Below, piece by piece: positions 18,101 to 24,237 of a stretch of DNA of 64,000 bases. The stretch's first letter is position 1, and every line of letters starts with the position of its first letter. The notes beneath the pieces are model-generated. The model was not told the DNA's origin, made no database searches, and saw only the letters and a program-made list of their open reading frames with translations. Both the position numbers and the translations under genes were made by a program. Source of the stretch: Spirosoma panaciterrae DSM 21099 (GTDB lineage Bacteria > Bacteroidota > Bacteroidia > Cytophagales > Spirosomataceae); assembly GCF_000374025.1 (NCBI RefSeq), contig NZ_KB893195.1:310001-374000 (forward strand). The letters are read 5' to 3'.

Positions 18101-18265
18101 CAAAAACCCCTCGCTACGGTCGTCATTGGCGGGCTGGTATCCGCCACCTTACTCACGCTGATCGTGCTTCCGGTACTGTATAGTCTGGTTAGGTCGGGCC
18201 GTAAGCAGGAGCCAATGGCTGATTTGCCTGCGCAAGTGTATAACGATCCAGAAAATCTGTGCTAG
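15116..18265 (+). CDS. CusA/CzcA-type heavy-metal efflux RND transporter
   Basis: This 1049-residue inner-membrane RND pump starts with QFSIRQKLMVGLGVVALIAW (TM1) and has two large periplasmic loops and twelve membrane segments. The heavy-metal RND signature GAIDFGLLVDGAVIIVE lies in TM4 at about residue 398-414. The length is the normal proton-driven pump length, and there is no fused TolC-like outer-membrane domain, as occurs in some Bacteroidota CusA proteins. It exports monovalent or divalent metal cations together with the adaptor encoded 15 bases downstream. No outer-membrane factor gene is in the window. Confidence 0.93.
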   Translation: MLQKIIQFSIRQKLMVGLGVVALIAWGTYALRQLPIDAIPDITNNQVQVITQVPSLAAQETEQFITFPLETTLRNVPGVTEIRSISRFGLSVITVVFDEATPTFQARQLVTEQLKAAESSLTAGSPQLAPITTGLGEIYQYVVRPKEGFEHRYSATDLRTVQDWLVKRQLAGVPGVVDISSLGGYLKEYEVRINPERLHGMGTSLTEVMDALTANNANTGGSYIEKGPEAFFIRGEGMVKTPEEIGQIVVKNVGSTPVLVRDVAQVDYGHAVRYGAMTRNGRGEVVGGIVLMLKGASSEKTIEGVKQRIADVQKSLPTGLVIEPFLDRKVLIDKAIHTVTKNLLEGGLIVMSVLLLLLGNWRAGVVVASVIPLCMLFALGLMHVFGVSANLMSLGAIDFGLLVDGAVIIVESMIFSIVHSQATRMQSMDEIALDSASRLMRSALFGQLIILIVYVPILSLTGIEGKMFRPMALTVGFAIMGAMLLCVTYVPMMAALFLRKDIQEEGTLADRIMKTLYRGYSPLLTGALRWRKAVLAVSVLGLAGALWLFGRMGGEFIPNLDEGDIAISLTLKPGSSLRQTIETTGRMETILKNGFPEVRDVISKIGTAEIPTDPMPIEAADVMVLLNEPSEWTSASTKDELIQKMERALSVLPGLTIEFTQPIQLRFNELMTGVKSDIAVKIYGEDLPTLFTKANQAAAKIRSIPGVGDLKVEQISGLPQMLVSYNRARLAQYGVSVANLNRILKAAFAGEVAGAVFEGEKRFDLVVRLDSTYRQDIDNIRQLYVDLPNGQQVPLAELATIRYENAPMQISRDNARRRITIGINVRGRDVESLVGEMKTVLEKEVPLPAGYSYTFGGQFENLVKAKERLTIAVPLALVMIGLLLYFTFGSGVQALLIFSAIPLSAIGGVLALWLRGMPFSISAGVGFIALFGIAVLNGIVLISYFNQLEQEGVSDVMDRVKQGTSVRFRPVVMTAAVASLGFLPMALSTSAGAEVQKPLATVVIGGLVSATLLTLIVLPVLYSLVRSGRKQEPMADLPAQVYNDPENLC

Positions 18266-18280
18266 TTAATTCACAAACCA

Positions 18281-19453
18281 ATGAAAAAGAGCCAAAATAA
18301 TACGTGGTACGTCATTCCCTGCCTTTGTGTCCTGTTGGGTGGCTGTACCCATTCTGAAGAAAACAATACAGCAACCACTAAAAAACCGGATTCGCAAAAG
18401 CCCAACACCATCTCGATCAGCAGGGCCCAATTTCAGGAAACGGGCATTCAACTGGGAGGCCCGGATACCTTAACCCTGGGCGAGCAAATTCAGGCAACGG
18501 GTAAGCTCGAAGCGCCACCCGATCAATGGGCAACGGTTCATGCACCCATGGGCGGCTTTGTTCGCTCAACCCGATTGGTGGAAGGCGATTTTGTCAAAAA
18601 AGGGCACGTACTGGCCATGCTCGAACACCCCGACTACATCAAGCTCCAGCAGGAGTATTTGCAGGCTATGGCCAAAAGTCGGTTCGAAAAACAGGAACTT
18701 GACCGGCAAACCGAACTCAACCGCGAGGAAGTAGGTGCCCGACGGAAACTTCAGCAATCGACCGCCGATTATGAAACCACCCGCGCCTTACTTACCTCCC
18801 TGGAAGCTCAGTTGGCCCAATTACACATCCCGCTGGAAACGCTGCGTACCGGGACCATCACCCGAACCATTCCGCTGCTTGCCCCCATTAGCGGCTATGT
18901 CGATAACGTAAATCTGCGACTTGGGCAGTATGTGGGTACGAGCGACGAACTGGTTGAGATCGTGGGCAAAGAACACCTTTATCTTGAACTCCGTGTGTTT
19001 GAAAACGACATTCGAAAGGTGAAAGAAGGGCAAACCGTTCGGTTTACCGTGCCCCAGCAGCAAACGGGAGAGATGCAGGCGGTGGTGTACCGGGTAGGTC
19101 AGGCCTTCGATCCGCAGACGAAAACCGTTCTGGTACACGCCAATCTGTTCCGTAAAGACTATGGCCGTTTGTTTGCGGGGTCATACGTTCGGGCGGTTAT
19201 CCTGTCGGACCCTCGCCAGGTGATCGCCCTGCCCGACGATGCACTGATCCGTGAAGGGAATCGCTCATTCATCTACGTCCGCCAGGCTACCGATTCAACC
19301 AACGCGTATCGGTTTCAGCTAGTGCCCATACGAACGGGGGTTACCCAAAACCACCAGACCGAAGTGGAGTTACCCAAATCCGTCAATCCGTCGGCTATTG
19401 TGCGCCAGGGCGCTTATTTCATCAGCGCCGAGCGAGCCAAGCTAGCCGGGTAA
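18281..19453 (+). CDS. CusB/CzcB-like periplasmic adaptor (membrane-fusion lipoprotein)
   Basis: This 390-residue protein has a lipobox (CVLLGGC), a split barrel-sandwich hybrid (VHAPMGGFVRSTRLVEGDFV with VKKGHVLAMLEHP, and later LLAPISGYVDNVNLRLGQYV), and an intervening helical hairpin (about residues 125-185, LQQEYLQAMAKSRFEKQELD). A beta-barrel and a membrane-proximal domain follow (VRFTVPQQQ, LFAGSYVRAVILSD). It links the RND pump to an outer-membrane channel. The start is 15 bases after the pump stop, so the two are co-transcribed. Confidence 0.92.
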   Translation: MKKSQNNTWYVIPCLCVLLGGCTHSEENNTATTKKPDSQKPNTISISRAQFQETGIQLGGPDTLTLGEQIQATGKLEAPPDQWATVHAPMGGFVRSTRLVEGDFVKKGHVLAMLEHPDYIKLQQEYLQAMAKSRFEKQELDRQTELNREEVGARRKLQQSTADYETTRALLTSLEAQLAQLHIPLETLRTGTITRTIPLLAPISGYVDNVNLRLGQYVGTSDELVEIVGKEHLYLELRVFENDIRKVKEGQTVRFTVPQQQTGEMQAVVYRVGQAFDPQTKTVLVHANLFRKDYGRLFAGSYVRAVILSDPRQVIALPDDALIREGNRSFIYVRQATDSTNAYRFQLVPIRTGVTQNHQTEVELPKSVNPSAIVRQGAYFISAERAKLAG

Positions 19454-19559
19454 ACCAAACGGGTTTAAACATTTTTTAACAGCCATTCGGGAATAAAACT
19501 AGTTAATCAACCAAACGCACACTAACTACCGAATCGCTTCACCACCAAGCGTATACCTC

Positions 19560-20444
19560 ATGGAACAACCAGTCAAACCCCACCAGGCGGAGCGGGGACA
19601 GAAAACAACACTCATTGGCATTGCTGTCAGCATCGTTTTGCTGGTAATAAAAGGGACGGCCGGATGGCTGGGGCATTCCTATGCCCTCATTGCTGATGCC
19701 ATCGAATCGGGAACGGATGTTATTACCTCCACCTTTGTCTGGTTTGGGCTACGGGTTGCCGCCCGGAAACCCGACGAAAACCACCCGTATGGTCACGGAA
19801 AAGCTGAGCCCCTGGCGGCTATTGTGGTGTCGATGGCCCTGCTGGGTGCGGCCATCTTTATTGCGGTCGAAAGTATTCATAATATCCAGGTGCCGCACGA
19901 AGTTCCGGCTCCGTTTACGCTGGCCGTACTGGCGGGGGTTGTTATTGTCAAAGAAGTGCTGTTCCGGCGCATCGTTCAGGTCGGTACCGAAACCGAAAGC
20001 AGTGCGGTAAAAGCCGATGCCTGGCACCACCGCAGCGACGCCATTACGTCGCTGACCGCCTTTGTGGGCATCAGTATTGCGCTAATCGGCGGGCCCGGTT
20101 ATGAAAGCGCCGACGACTGGGCGGCTTTGCTGGCATCAGGCTTCATTGTTTTCAACGCCTACCACATTTTCCGACCGTCGTTTGGCGAAATCATGGACGA
20201 ATCCCCCGCTGGCGACTGGAAGGCCGAAATCGAAGCCATCGCCCTGACGGTTCCGAATGTAAAACGGGTGGAGAAATGTATTGTCCGAAAAACAGGCTTT
20301 GAGTACTTCGTGGATATGCATGTACAGGTTCCGGCCCATCTGACCGTAAAGCAGGGACACGATATTGCCCATGCCGTAAAACGGGCCATTATGGCCGAAA
20401 AACCCGCTGTGTACGATGTATTGATTCACATCGAGCCCCATTGA
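19560..20444 (+). CDS. Cation diffusion facilitator (CDF) metal transporter
   Basis: This 294-residue protein has six membrane helices. The CDF metal-binding signatures are present: SYALIADAIESGTDV in TM2 and AWHHRSDAITS in TM5, each providing two Asp/His ligands. A C-terminal cytosolic ferredoxin-like domain follows (residues about 210-294, VPNVKRVEKCIVRKTGFEYF). CDF proteins export Zn, Cd, Co or Fe in exchange for protons. Its place directly after the Cus-like pair marks the region as a metal-detoxification cluster. Confidence 0.92.
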   Translation: MEQPVKPHQAERGQKTTLIGIAVSIVLLVIKGTAGWLGHSYALIADAIESGTDVITSTFVWFGLRVAARKPDENHPYGHGKAEPLAAIVVSMALLGAAIFIAVESIHNIQVPHEVPAPFTLAVLAGVVIVKEVLFRRIVQVGTETESSAVKADAWHHRSDAITSLTAFVGISIALIGGPGYESADDWAALLASGFIVFNAYHIFRPSFGEIMDESPAGDWKAEIEAIALTVPNVKRVEKCIVRKTGFEYFVDMHVQVPAHLTVKQGHDIAHAVKRAIMAEKPAVYDVLIHIEPH

Positions 20445-20471
20445 CCAGCCGTCAGAGGGGCTCGATCCGAA

Positions 20472-21206
20472 TTAGTCGAGTAACTGGATCCGGTTCAGCC
20501 CGCCCTCAATAACCCGTAGCTTACAGATTGCTTCATTGAGCAGGGATTTGATCGCTTCGTAGTCGGGGTTAATGGCTTCGTTAATCAGTTCGACAACGGT
20601 CTGGTGGAGTTGCAGCACTTCGGGTCTTACTTCGTCGCGGGCAATGGCAGCAATCTGTTCCAGCTCGCCATTCCGCTGCTCCAGCAGTTCTTTCACCGTA
20701 CTGAGCGCCTTGTTGGACCGTCGAAGTTCCATCAAATTGACCACCTGTTTTCCCAGTGCTTTCAGCGCGTTGAGCTGAGAGTCGTTCAACTGCTTCGGGG
20801 CATTATCGATCACACACAATGATCCCAGCGGATAGCCGTCCTTATTTACCAGAGGTACCCCGGCATAGAACACCACATGCGGATCGCCCGTCACCAGTGG
20901 ATTATCGAAAAATCGGTCATCCTGCCGCGAATCCGGTACAATGAATACGTCTGTGGGGTTCAGAATGCTGTGGGCACAAAAAGAAAACTCACGGGGTGTT
21001 TCGCGGGTATCCAGCCCATGATTGGATTTAAACCACTGCCGCTTGTCATCGACGAGGCTAATCAGAGCAATGGGCGTCTGACAGATTTCAGACGCTAATG
21101 TTGTGATGGCATCGTAGTCCGATTCGGGCAGGGTATCAAGAATATCATAACTTTTTAACGCTTCAATTCGATTCGACTCATCAGTGGGTACGGCTGCACT
21201 TTGCAT
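20472..21206 (-). CDS. GAF-domain sensor protein
   Basis: This 244-residue cytosolic protein carries a GAF domain at about residues 25-165 (YDAITTLASEICQTPIALIS, FCAHSILNPTDVFIVPDSRQ, YPLGSLCVIDNAPKQL). A helical C-terminal extension of about 75 residues follows (LLEQRNGELEQIAAIARDEV). No output domain such as a kinase or cyclase is fused. The class resembles stand-alone GAF proteins that sense small molecules or redox state. It faces the CDF gene tail-to-tail. Confidence 0.85.
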   Translation of the reverse strand: MQSAAVPTDESNRIEALKSYDILDTLPESDYDAITTLASEICQTPIALISLVDDKRQWFKSNHGLDTRETPREFSFCAHSILNPTDVFIVPDSRQDDRFFDNPLVTGDPHVVFYAGVPLVNKDGYPLGSLCVIDNAPKQLNDSQLNALKALGKQVVNLMELRRSNKALSTVKELLEQRNGELEQIAAIARDEVRPEVLQLHQTVVELINEAINPDYEAIKSLLNEAICKLRVIEGGLNRIQLLD

Positions 21207-21377
21207 TCGTTCGTTGATTCAGATTAGTTCAGAGAACAAAGCTAAAACCAAAGCCCCTTTTTAGATACAAAAAAAGGCATTCAAGTATCCATTATTTACT
21301 ACACGCAACGATTTTATCTTTTCAAGACCCACTTTGATACCAAAATTCAATTATAAGATACAAATATCAGCCAGTGG

Positions 21378-22421
21378 CTAACTGGCCTGCGTGGTCGGAC
21401 TGGCGTGTTCCTTCGGTTTATACGCATGAGCCGCTTCCAGCAGGCGCTTCTGGATGGAACGACGCAGACGCTCGGGCTCAAGGACAATCATCCCTTCGCC
21501 AAAGCCCAGAATTTCTTTTTCCAGTTCGAAATTATGCTGCACACAGAGCCGGATTACGATTCCTTCGGGGGTGCGTTCGAGCACTTCCTGCGAGTGATGA
21601 AACGGCTTGGTTTCTACGTAAGGAGCATGTCGATGCGTAACAAACAGTTTCACTTTGATCGGCCGCATCGTTTCACTGACCGATACGCCAATCACATCCC
21701 GATAGTACAGTTCCGGGTCAATGTGAGTGCCAACATAATCCACGTCTGGGGCGGGGACCACTGCGTGCATACGGTCCAGCGCCAGGTTCATGATCTGCCC
21801 TTTCCCGTCGCGCACGCCCACCGCAAACCAGCGATTTTTAAACTCCTTCAGCCACCAAACGTGGAAGATAAACGTTTGTGGCAGCCGCGCCGAAAAGGAC
21901 TGGTACTCAAGACGAACTGCCTGTTTCTGAATAACTGCCTGATAGAGCACATCTAGAAAATGAAGCCCTTTCAGCCCATCGTTTTTCTCGAAATCGATCA
22001 CCGGAACGGATTTTTGGGCCGTTGAGTATACATAATCTTCCAGTTTCTGCACCACTTCGTTCAGAGCCGTAAAGTGCGAAAATCCCTTAAACTGCTTCAA
22101 CACCTCCACGGCCTCATTCATCCTGACCAGATCCCCATCCGACAGCGGAATGTTGGTGATGCTGTAGGCCGGGTCGTCGTAGGTATAGTATTTTTTGTCG
22201 ACAACAATGATCGGTGCAAAATAGCCCAGCTTATCGCTTCGCATCATCTGCAGATCGGCCTGAATGGTCCGTCGGCTGATGCCTTTGTCGATGCCTTCGT
22301 ATTCATACAGGGCTTCCGATACTTTTTCGATCAACGCTTCCAGGGTCCATCTACGCTGCCGATTGCGCAGGCAGGCATCCAGGGTTTTATAACGAATCAG
22401 GGCATTGCGGTTGGCGGGCAT
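21378..22421 (-). CDS. WYL-domain transcriptional regulator, divergent from the RNA-repair operon
   Basis: This 347-residue regulator has an N-terminal winged helix (residues about 5-65: RYKTLDACLRNRQRRWTLEA, SRRTIQADLQMMRSD), a helical linker, and a WYL domain (about 145-235). The domain signature appears in the variant form WWLKEFKNRWFAVGV, where RWF replaces WYL. A PafC/WCX-like C-terminal segment follows. WYL domains bind nucleic acids or nucleotides and often control stress and defence operons. The start codon faces the structured leader of slipin-rtcB, so this protein is the obvious candidate to sense damaged RNA and switch that operon. That role is inference. Confidence 0.88.
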   Translation of the reverse strand: MPANRNALIRYKTLDACLRNRQRRWTLEALIEKVSEALYEYEGIDKGISRRTIQADLQMMRSDKLGYFAPIIVVDKKYYTYDDPAYSITNIPLSDGDLVRMNEAVEVLKQFKGFSHFTALNEVVQKLEDYVYSTAQKSVPVIDFEKNDGLKGLHFLDVLYQAVIQKQAVRLEYQSFSARLPQTFIFHVWWLKEFKNRWFAVGVRDGKGQIMNLALDRMHAVVPAPDVDYVGTHIDPELYYRDVIGVSVSETMRPIKVKLFVTHRHAPYVETKPFHHSQEVLERTPEGIVIRLCVQHNFELEKEILGFGEGMIVLEPERLRRSIQKRLLEAAHAYKPKEHASPTTQAS

Positions 22422-22451
22422 CGTGATTAGTGTTGGTTATTGGCTATTTTT

Positions 22452-22500
22452 TTGAGAAAAATGAAAAAAATTTCTCAACTGCGCAAAAAGACTGCGCAGT
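22452..22500. promoter_or_regulatory. Candidate operator array: inverted and direct repeats in the divergent promoter
   Basis: TTGAGAAA (22452-22459) is inverted at 22471-22478. ACTGCGCA (22478-22485) is repeated directly at 22491-22498, where the second copy is part of the perfect palindrome ACTGCGCAGT (22491-22500). The array ends eight bases before a -7-like box and is the only such cluster in the region. Binding by the WYL protein is inferred from position. Confidence 0.55.
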
Positions 22501-22507
22501 TACCTCG

Positions 22508-22515
22508 AATCTTTG
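22508..22515 (+). promoter_or_regulatory. -7-like box for the tRNA-like RNA / slipin-rtcB transcript
   Basis: AATCTTTG differs from TATCTTTG by one base and would start transcription near 22521, just before the first RNA hairpin. No -33 TTG is present; the repeat array occupies that space, as expected for a regulated promoter. Confidence 0.4.
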
Positions 22516-22532
22516 CAACGATGGAAACATCA

Positions 22533-22740
22533 ATACCCAAACCGGATGCGGGTTTCTGTATAGCCCCATAGTATCGCAGCCCCTGGCTGATACCGATATG
22601 CTGTTGGTTATGGATGCGTTCTGTCTCTATGTGTTGGAGGTTCGAGTCCTCCCTTTGTTTTGGCAAAGTAGCTTAAGGGTAGAGCAATAGGAAAATGCAG
22701 GTTCGAATCCTGCTATCAACTCTAAAGGTTGATCCATTGG
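22533..22740 (+). ncRNA. Chain of tRNA-like T- and D-arms (tRNA-elbow mimic) ahead of slipin and rtcB
   Basis: Hairpins in order. (1) AUAC/GUAU plus AAACC/GGUUU, 22533-22561, with a seven-base loop. (2) GUAU/AUAC plus CAGCC/GGCUG, 22571-22593. (3) A D-loop-like GUUGGUUA at 22603-22610. (4) T-arm GGAGG-UUCGAGU-CCUCC, 22636-22652. (5) The adjoining acceptor-like stem CUUUG/CAAAG, 22653-22657 with 22664-22668, capped by UUUUGG. (6) UA and then the D-arm GCUU-AAGGGUA-GAGC, 22671-22685. (7) T-arm GCAGG-UUCGAAU-CCUGC, 22697-22713. (8) The adjoining stem AUCAAC/GUUGAU, 22715-22733, capped by UCUAAAG. T-arm to acceptor contiguity and the UA spacer before the D-stem are exact tRNA spacings. There is no usable anticodon arm, and acceptor strands pair with the neighbouring unit, so this is neither a normal tRNA nor two. 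Bacterial Y RNAs (YrlA) next to rtcBA are the known analogue. Confidence 0.7.
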
Positions 22741-23070
22741 TTGGGAAGACGGCCACTTCTAAAAAGGTCTCCAGGATCCATAATCAGCAAGGAGCTATCG
22801 GGTTGCTCGATCGGTTCGCCGGGTGAGTGACAGTTTAGCCAGGGCCAGCAGGCCGATACCGCGTTTGTCGGTGTACACTGCTTTGCCGGATGCAAATGGG
22901 TCGATTTGTCGACGGATACCGTGTTACGGCACTCTCCTGAAAACACCTCGCCCCTACTCGTTCGTCGAACCTGTGTACCAACGCACTCGCCAACCGGCTT
23001 CCGCACAGGCTAAATCGATAGCTCCAGACTGGTTATTCATTCATAACCATTTACAAACACCAAAAAAACA
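22741..23070 (+). other. Structured non-coding leader between the tRNA-like chain and the slipin gene
   Basis: No coding frame is convincing. RNA structure is dense. There is a 12-pair hairpin with a UUCG tetraloop (22803-22814 with 22819-22830, one A-G mismatch), the hairpin GGAAG-ACGGCCA-CUUCU (22744-22760), CCGU-GUU-ACGG near 22918-22928, CCUGUG/CACAGG (22970-22975 with 23004-23009), and GGUUAU/AUAACC (23031-23048) just before the ATG. It could be the body of the ncRNA or a regulatory 5' leader. Confidence 0.5.
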
Positions 23071-24174
23071 ATGAAAACTGTACGCATCCAGGCCTGGCAA
23101 ATCGGGCTCGTGTTCAAACAGGGCGGGTATACTAAACTGCTTTCGGAAGGAGCTTACTGGCTTTGGCCGAGCGAAACCGTGCATGTCTACAACCGGGGAG
23201 AGCGGCTACAGAATCCACCCTGCGATCTGGACGTCTTACTGTCGTATCCAGACGTAGCTGCCGTACTCGATGTGGTTGAAGTGAACGATCATGAAATTGC
23301 CCTGCAATACGAAAAGGGGCTTTTCCAATCCATCCTGACCAAAGGTCGCTGGGCTTATTGGAAAGGTGTCAAGCAGTACAACTACCTGAAAGCGGATTTG
23401 CGTCAGCTCGACATTCCGGCTACGATTGATCTGGCGTCACTGATGCCAACACCTTTGTCGGCTTATGTGCGCACGACCACCGTAGAAGCGCATGAGCAGG
23501 GGGTGCTATTCATCGACTGGACATTCGAGCGGATACTCAAACCGGGTGTTTATTACTGGTGGAAAAACAACACGCCCGTTCATGTGCAGAAAGTAGATAC
23601 GCGCCAGCAACAGATGGAAGTGTCGGGCCAGGAGATTCTGACCAAAGACAAAGCCTCTCTGCGTCTGAGCTTCTACATTCAGTATCAGGTGCAGGATGTA
23701 ATCAAAGCGCTGGTCGAGAACAAGGACTACGATAAGCAGTTGTACGTGGCGATTCAGTTGGCCCTACGGGAATACATCGGCGGTCTGACGCTCGATGAAT
23801 TGCTGGATAAAAAAGGCGAACTTGCTCCATTTGTGCTGGCATCCACGGCCGGTAAAGCAGCCGAATTGGGGGTCGACCTGCGAAACGGTGGGGTACGCGA
23901 CATTATCCTGCCGGGCGACATGCGCGACATCATGAACCAGGTGCTGATGGCCGAAAAGAAAGCCCAGGCTAACAGCATCATGCGCCGGGAAGAAACCGCT
24001 TCGACCCGTAGCCTGCTGAACACGGCCAAACTGATGGAGGACAACGAAATGCTCTGGAAATTGAAAGAGATGGAATACGTCGAGAAGATTGCGGATAAGA
24101 TCAGTTCAATTTCCGTATCCAACGACGGATCGATGGTCGATCAATTGAAACAGCTATTTATACGGCCAAAGTAA
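23071..24174 (+). CDS. Slipin-like SPFH/band-7 protein of an RNA-repair operon
   Basis: This 367-residue protein has no transmembrane segment at its N-terminus, unlike typical slipins and stomatins. Three related beta units precede the SPFH domain: residues 5-40 (IGLVFKQGGYTKLLSEGAYW), 72-107 (IALQYEKGLFQSILTKGRWA) and 138-173 (GVLFIDWTFERILKPGVYYW). The SPFH domain occupies about 174-310 (DTRQQQMEVSGQEILTKDKA, RLSFYIQYQV), and a helical tail (MRREETASTRSLLNTAKLME) should drive oligomerisation. It lies 63 bases upstream of rtcB in the same direction. SPFH proteins next to RtcB have been noted in surveys of RNA-repair neighbourhoods, to my recollection; scaffolding of ligase or RNA is inference. 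Confidence 0.85.
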   Translation: MKTVRIQAWQIGLVFKQGGYTKLLSEGAYWLWPSETVHVYNRGERLQNPPCDLDVLLSYPDVAAVLDVVEVNDHEIALQYEKGLFQSILTKGRWAYWKGVKQYNYLKADLRQLDIPATIDLASLMPTPLSAYVRTTTVEAHEQGVLFIDWTFERILKPGVYYWWKNNTPVHVQKVDTRQQQMEVSGQEILTKDKASLRLSFYIQYQVQDVIKALVENKDYDKQLYVAIQLALREYIGGLTLDELLDKKGELAPFVLASTAGKAAELGVDLRNGGVRDIILPGDMRDIMNQVLMAEKKAQANSIMRREETASTRSLLNTAKLMEDNEMLWKLKEMEYVEKIADKISSISVSNDGSMVDQLKQLFIRPK

Positions 24175-24175
24175 C

Positions 24176-24229
24176 GCGGGTGGAAGCCCATGCTGTTTAA
24201 ATCGCTATAAATCGCGGGTTTCTACCCGC
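24176..24229 (+). repeat. Hairpin between the slipin gene and rtcB
   Basis: GCGGGTGGAAGCCC (24176-24189) can pair with GGGTTTCTACCCGC (24216-24229). There are fourteen pairs if two G-U wobbles are allowed. The wobbles point to function as RNA on the plus strand, for example partial termination or mRNA processing between the two genes. Confidence 0.55.
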
Positions 24230-24237
24230 ATTACACT

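Noticed and set aside
22621..22730. Two ordinary tRNA genes in tandem
   Set aside because: Each would have D- and T-like arms, but there is no anticodon stem-loop of normal size between them, and the acceptor strands of one unit do not pair with each other. They pair across units instead.
22722..23074. Short open frames on both strands upstream of the slipin gene (about 83 and 94 codons)
   Set aside because: Neither shows a recognisable domain, and both overlap strong RNA hairpins.
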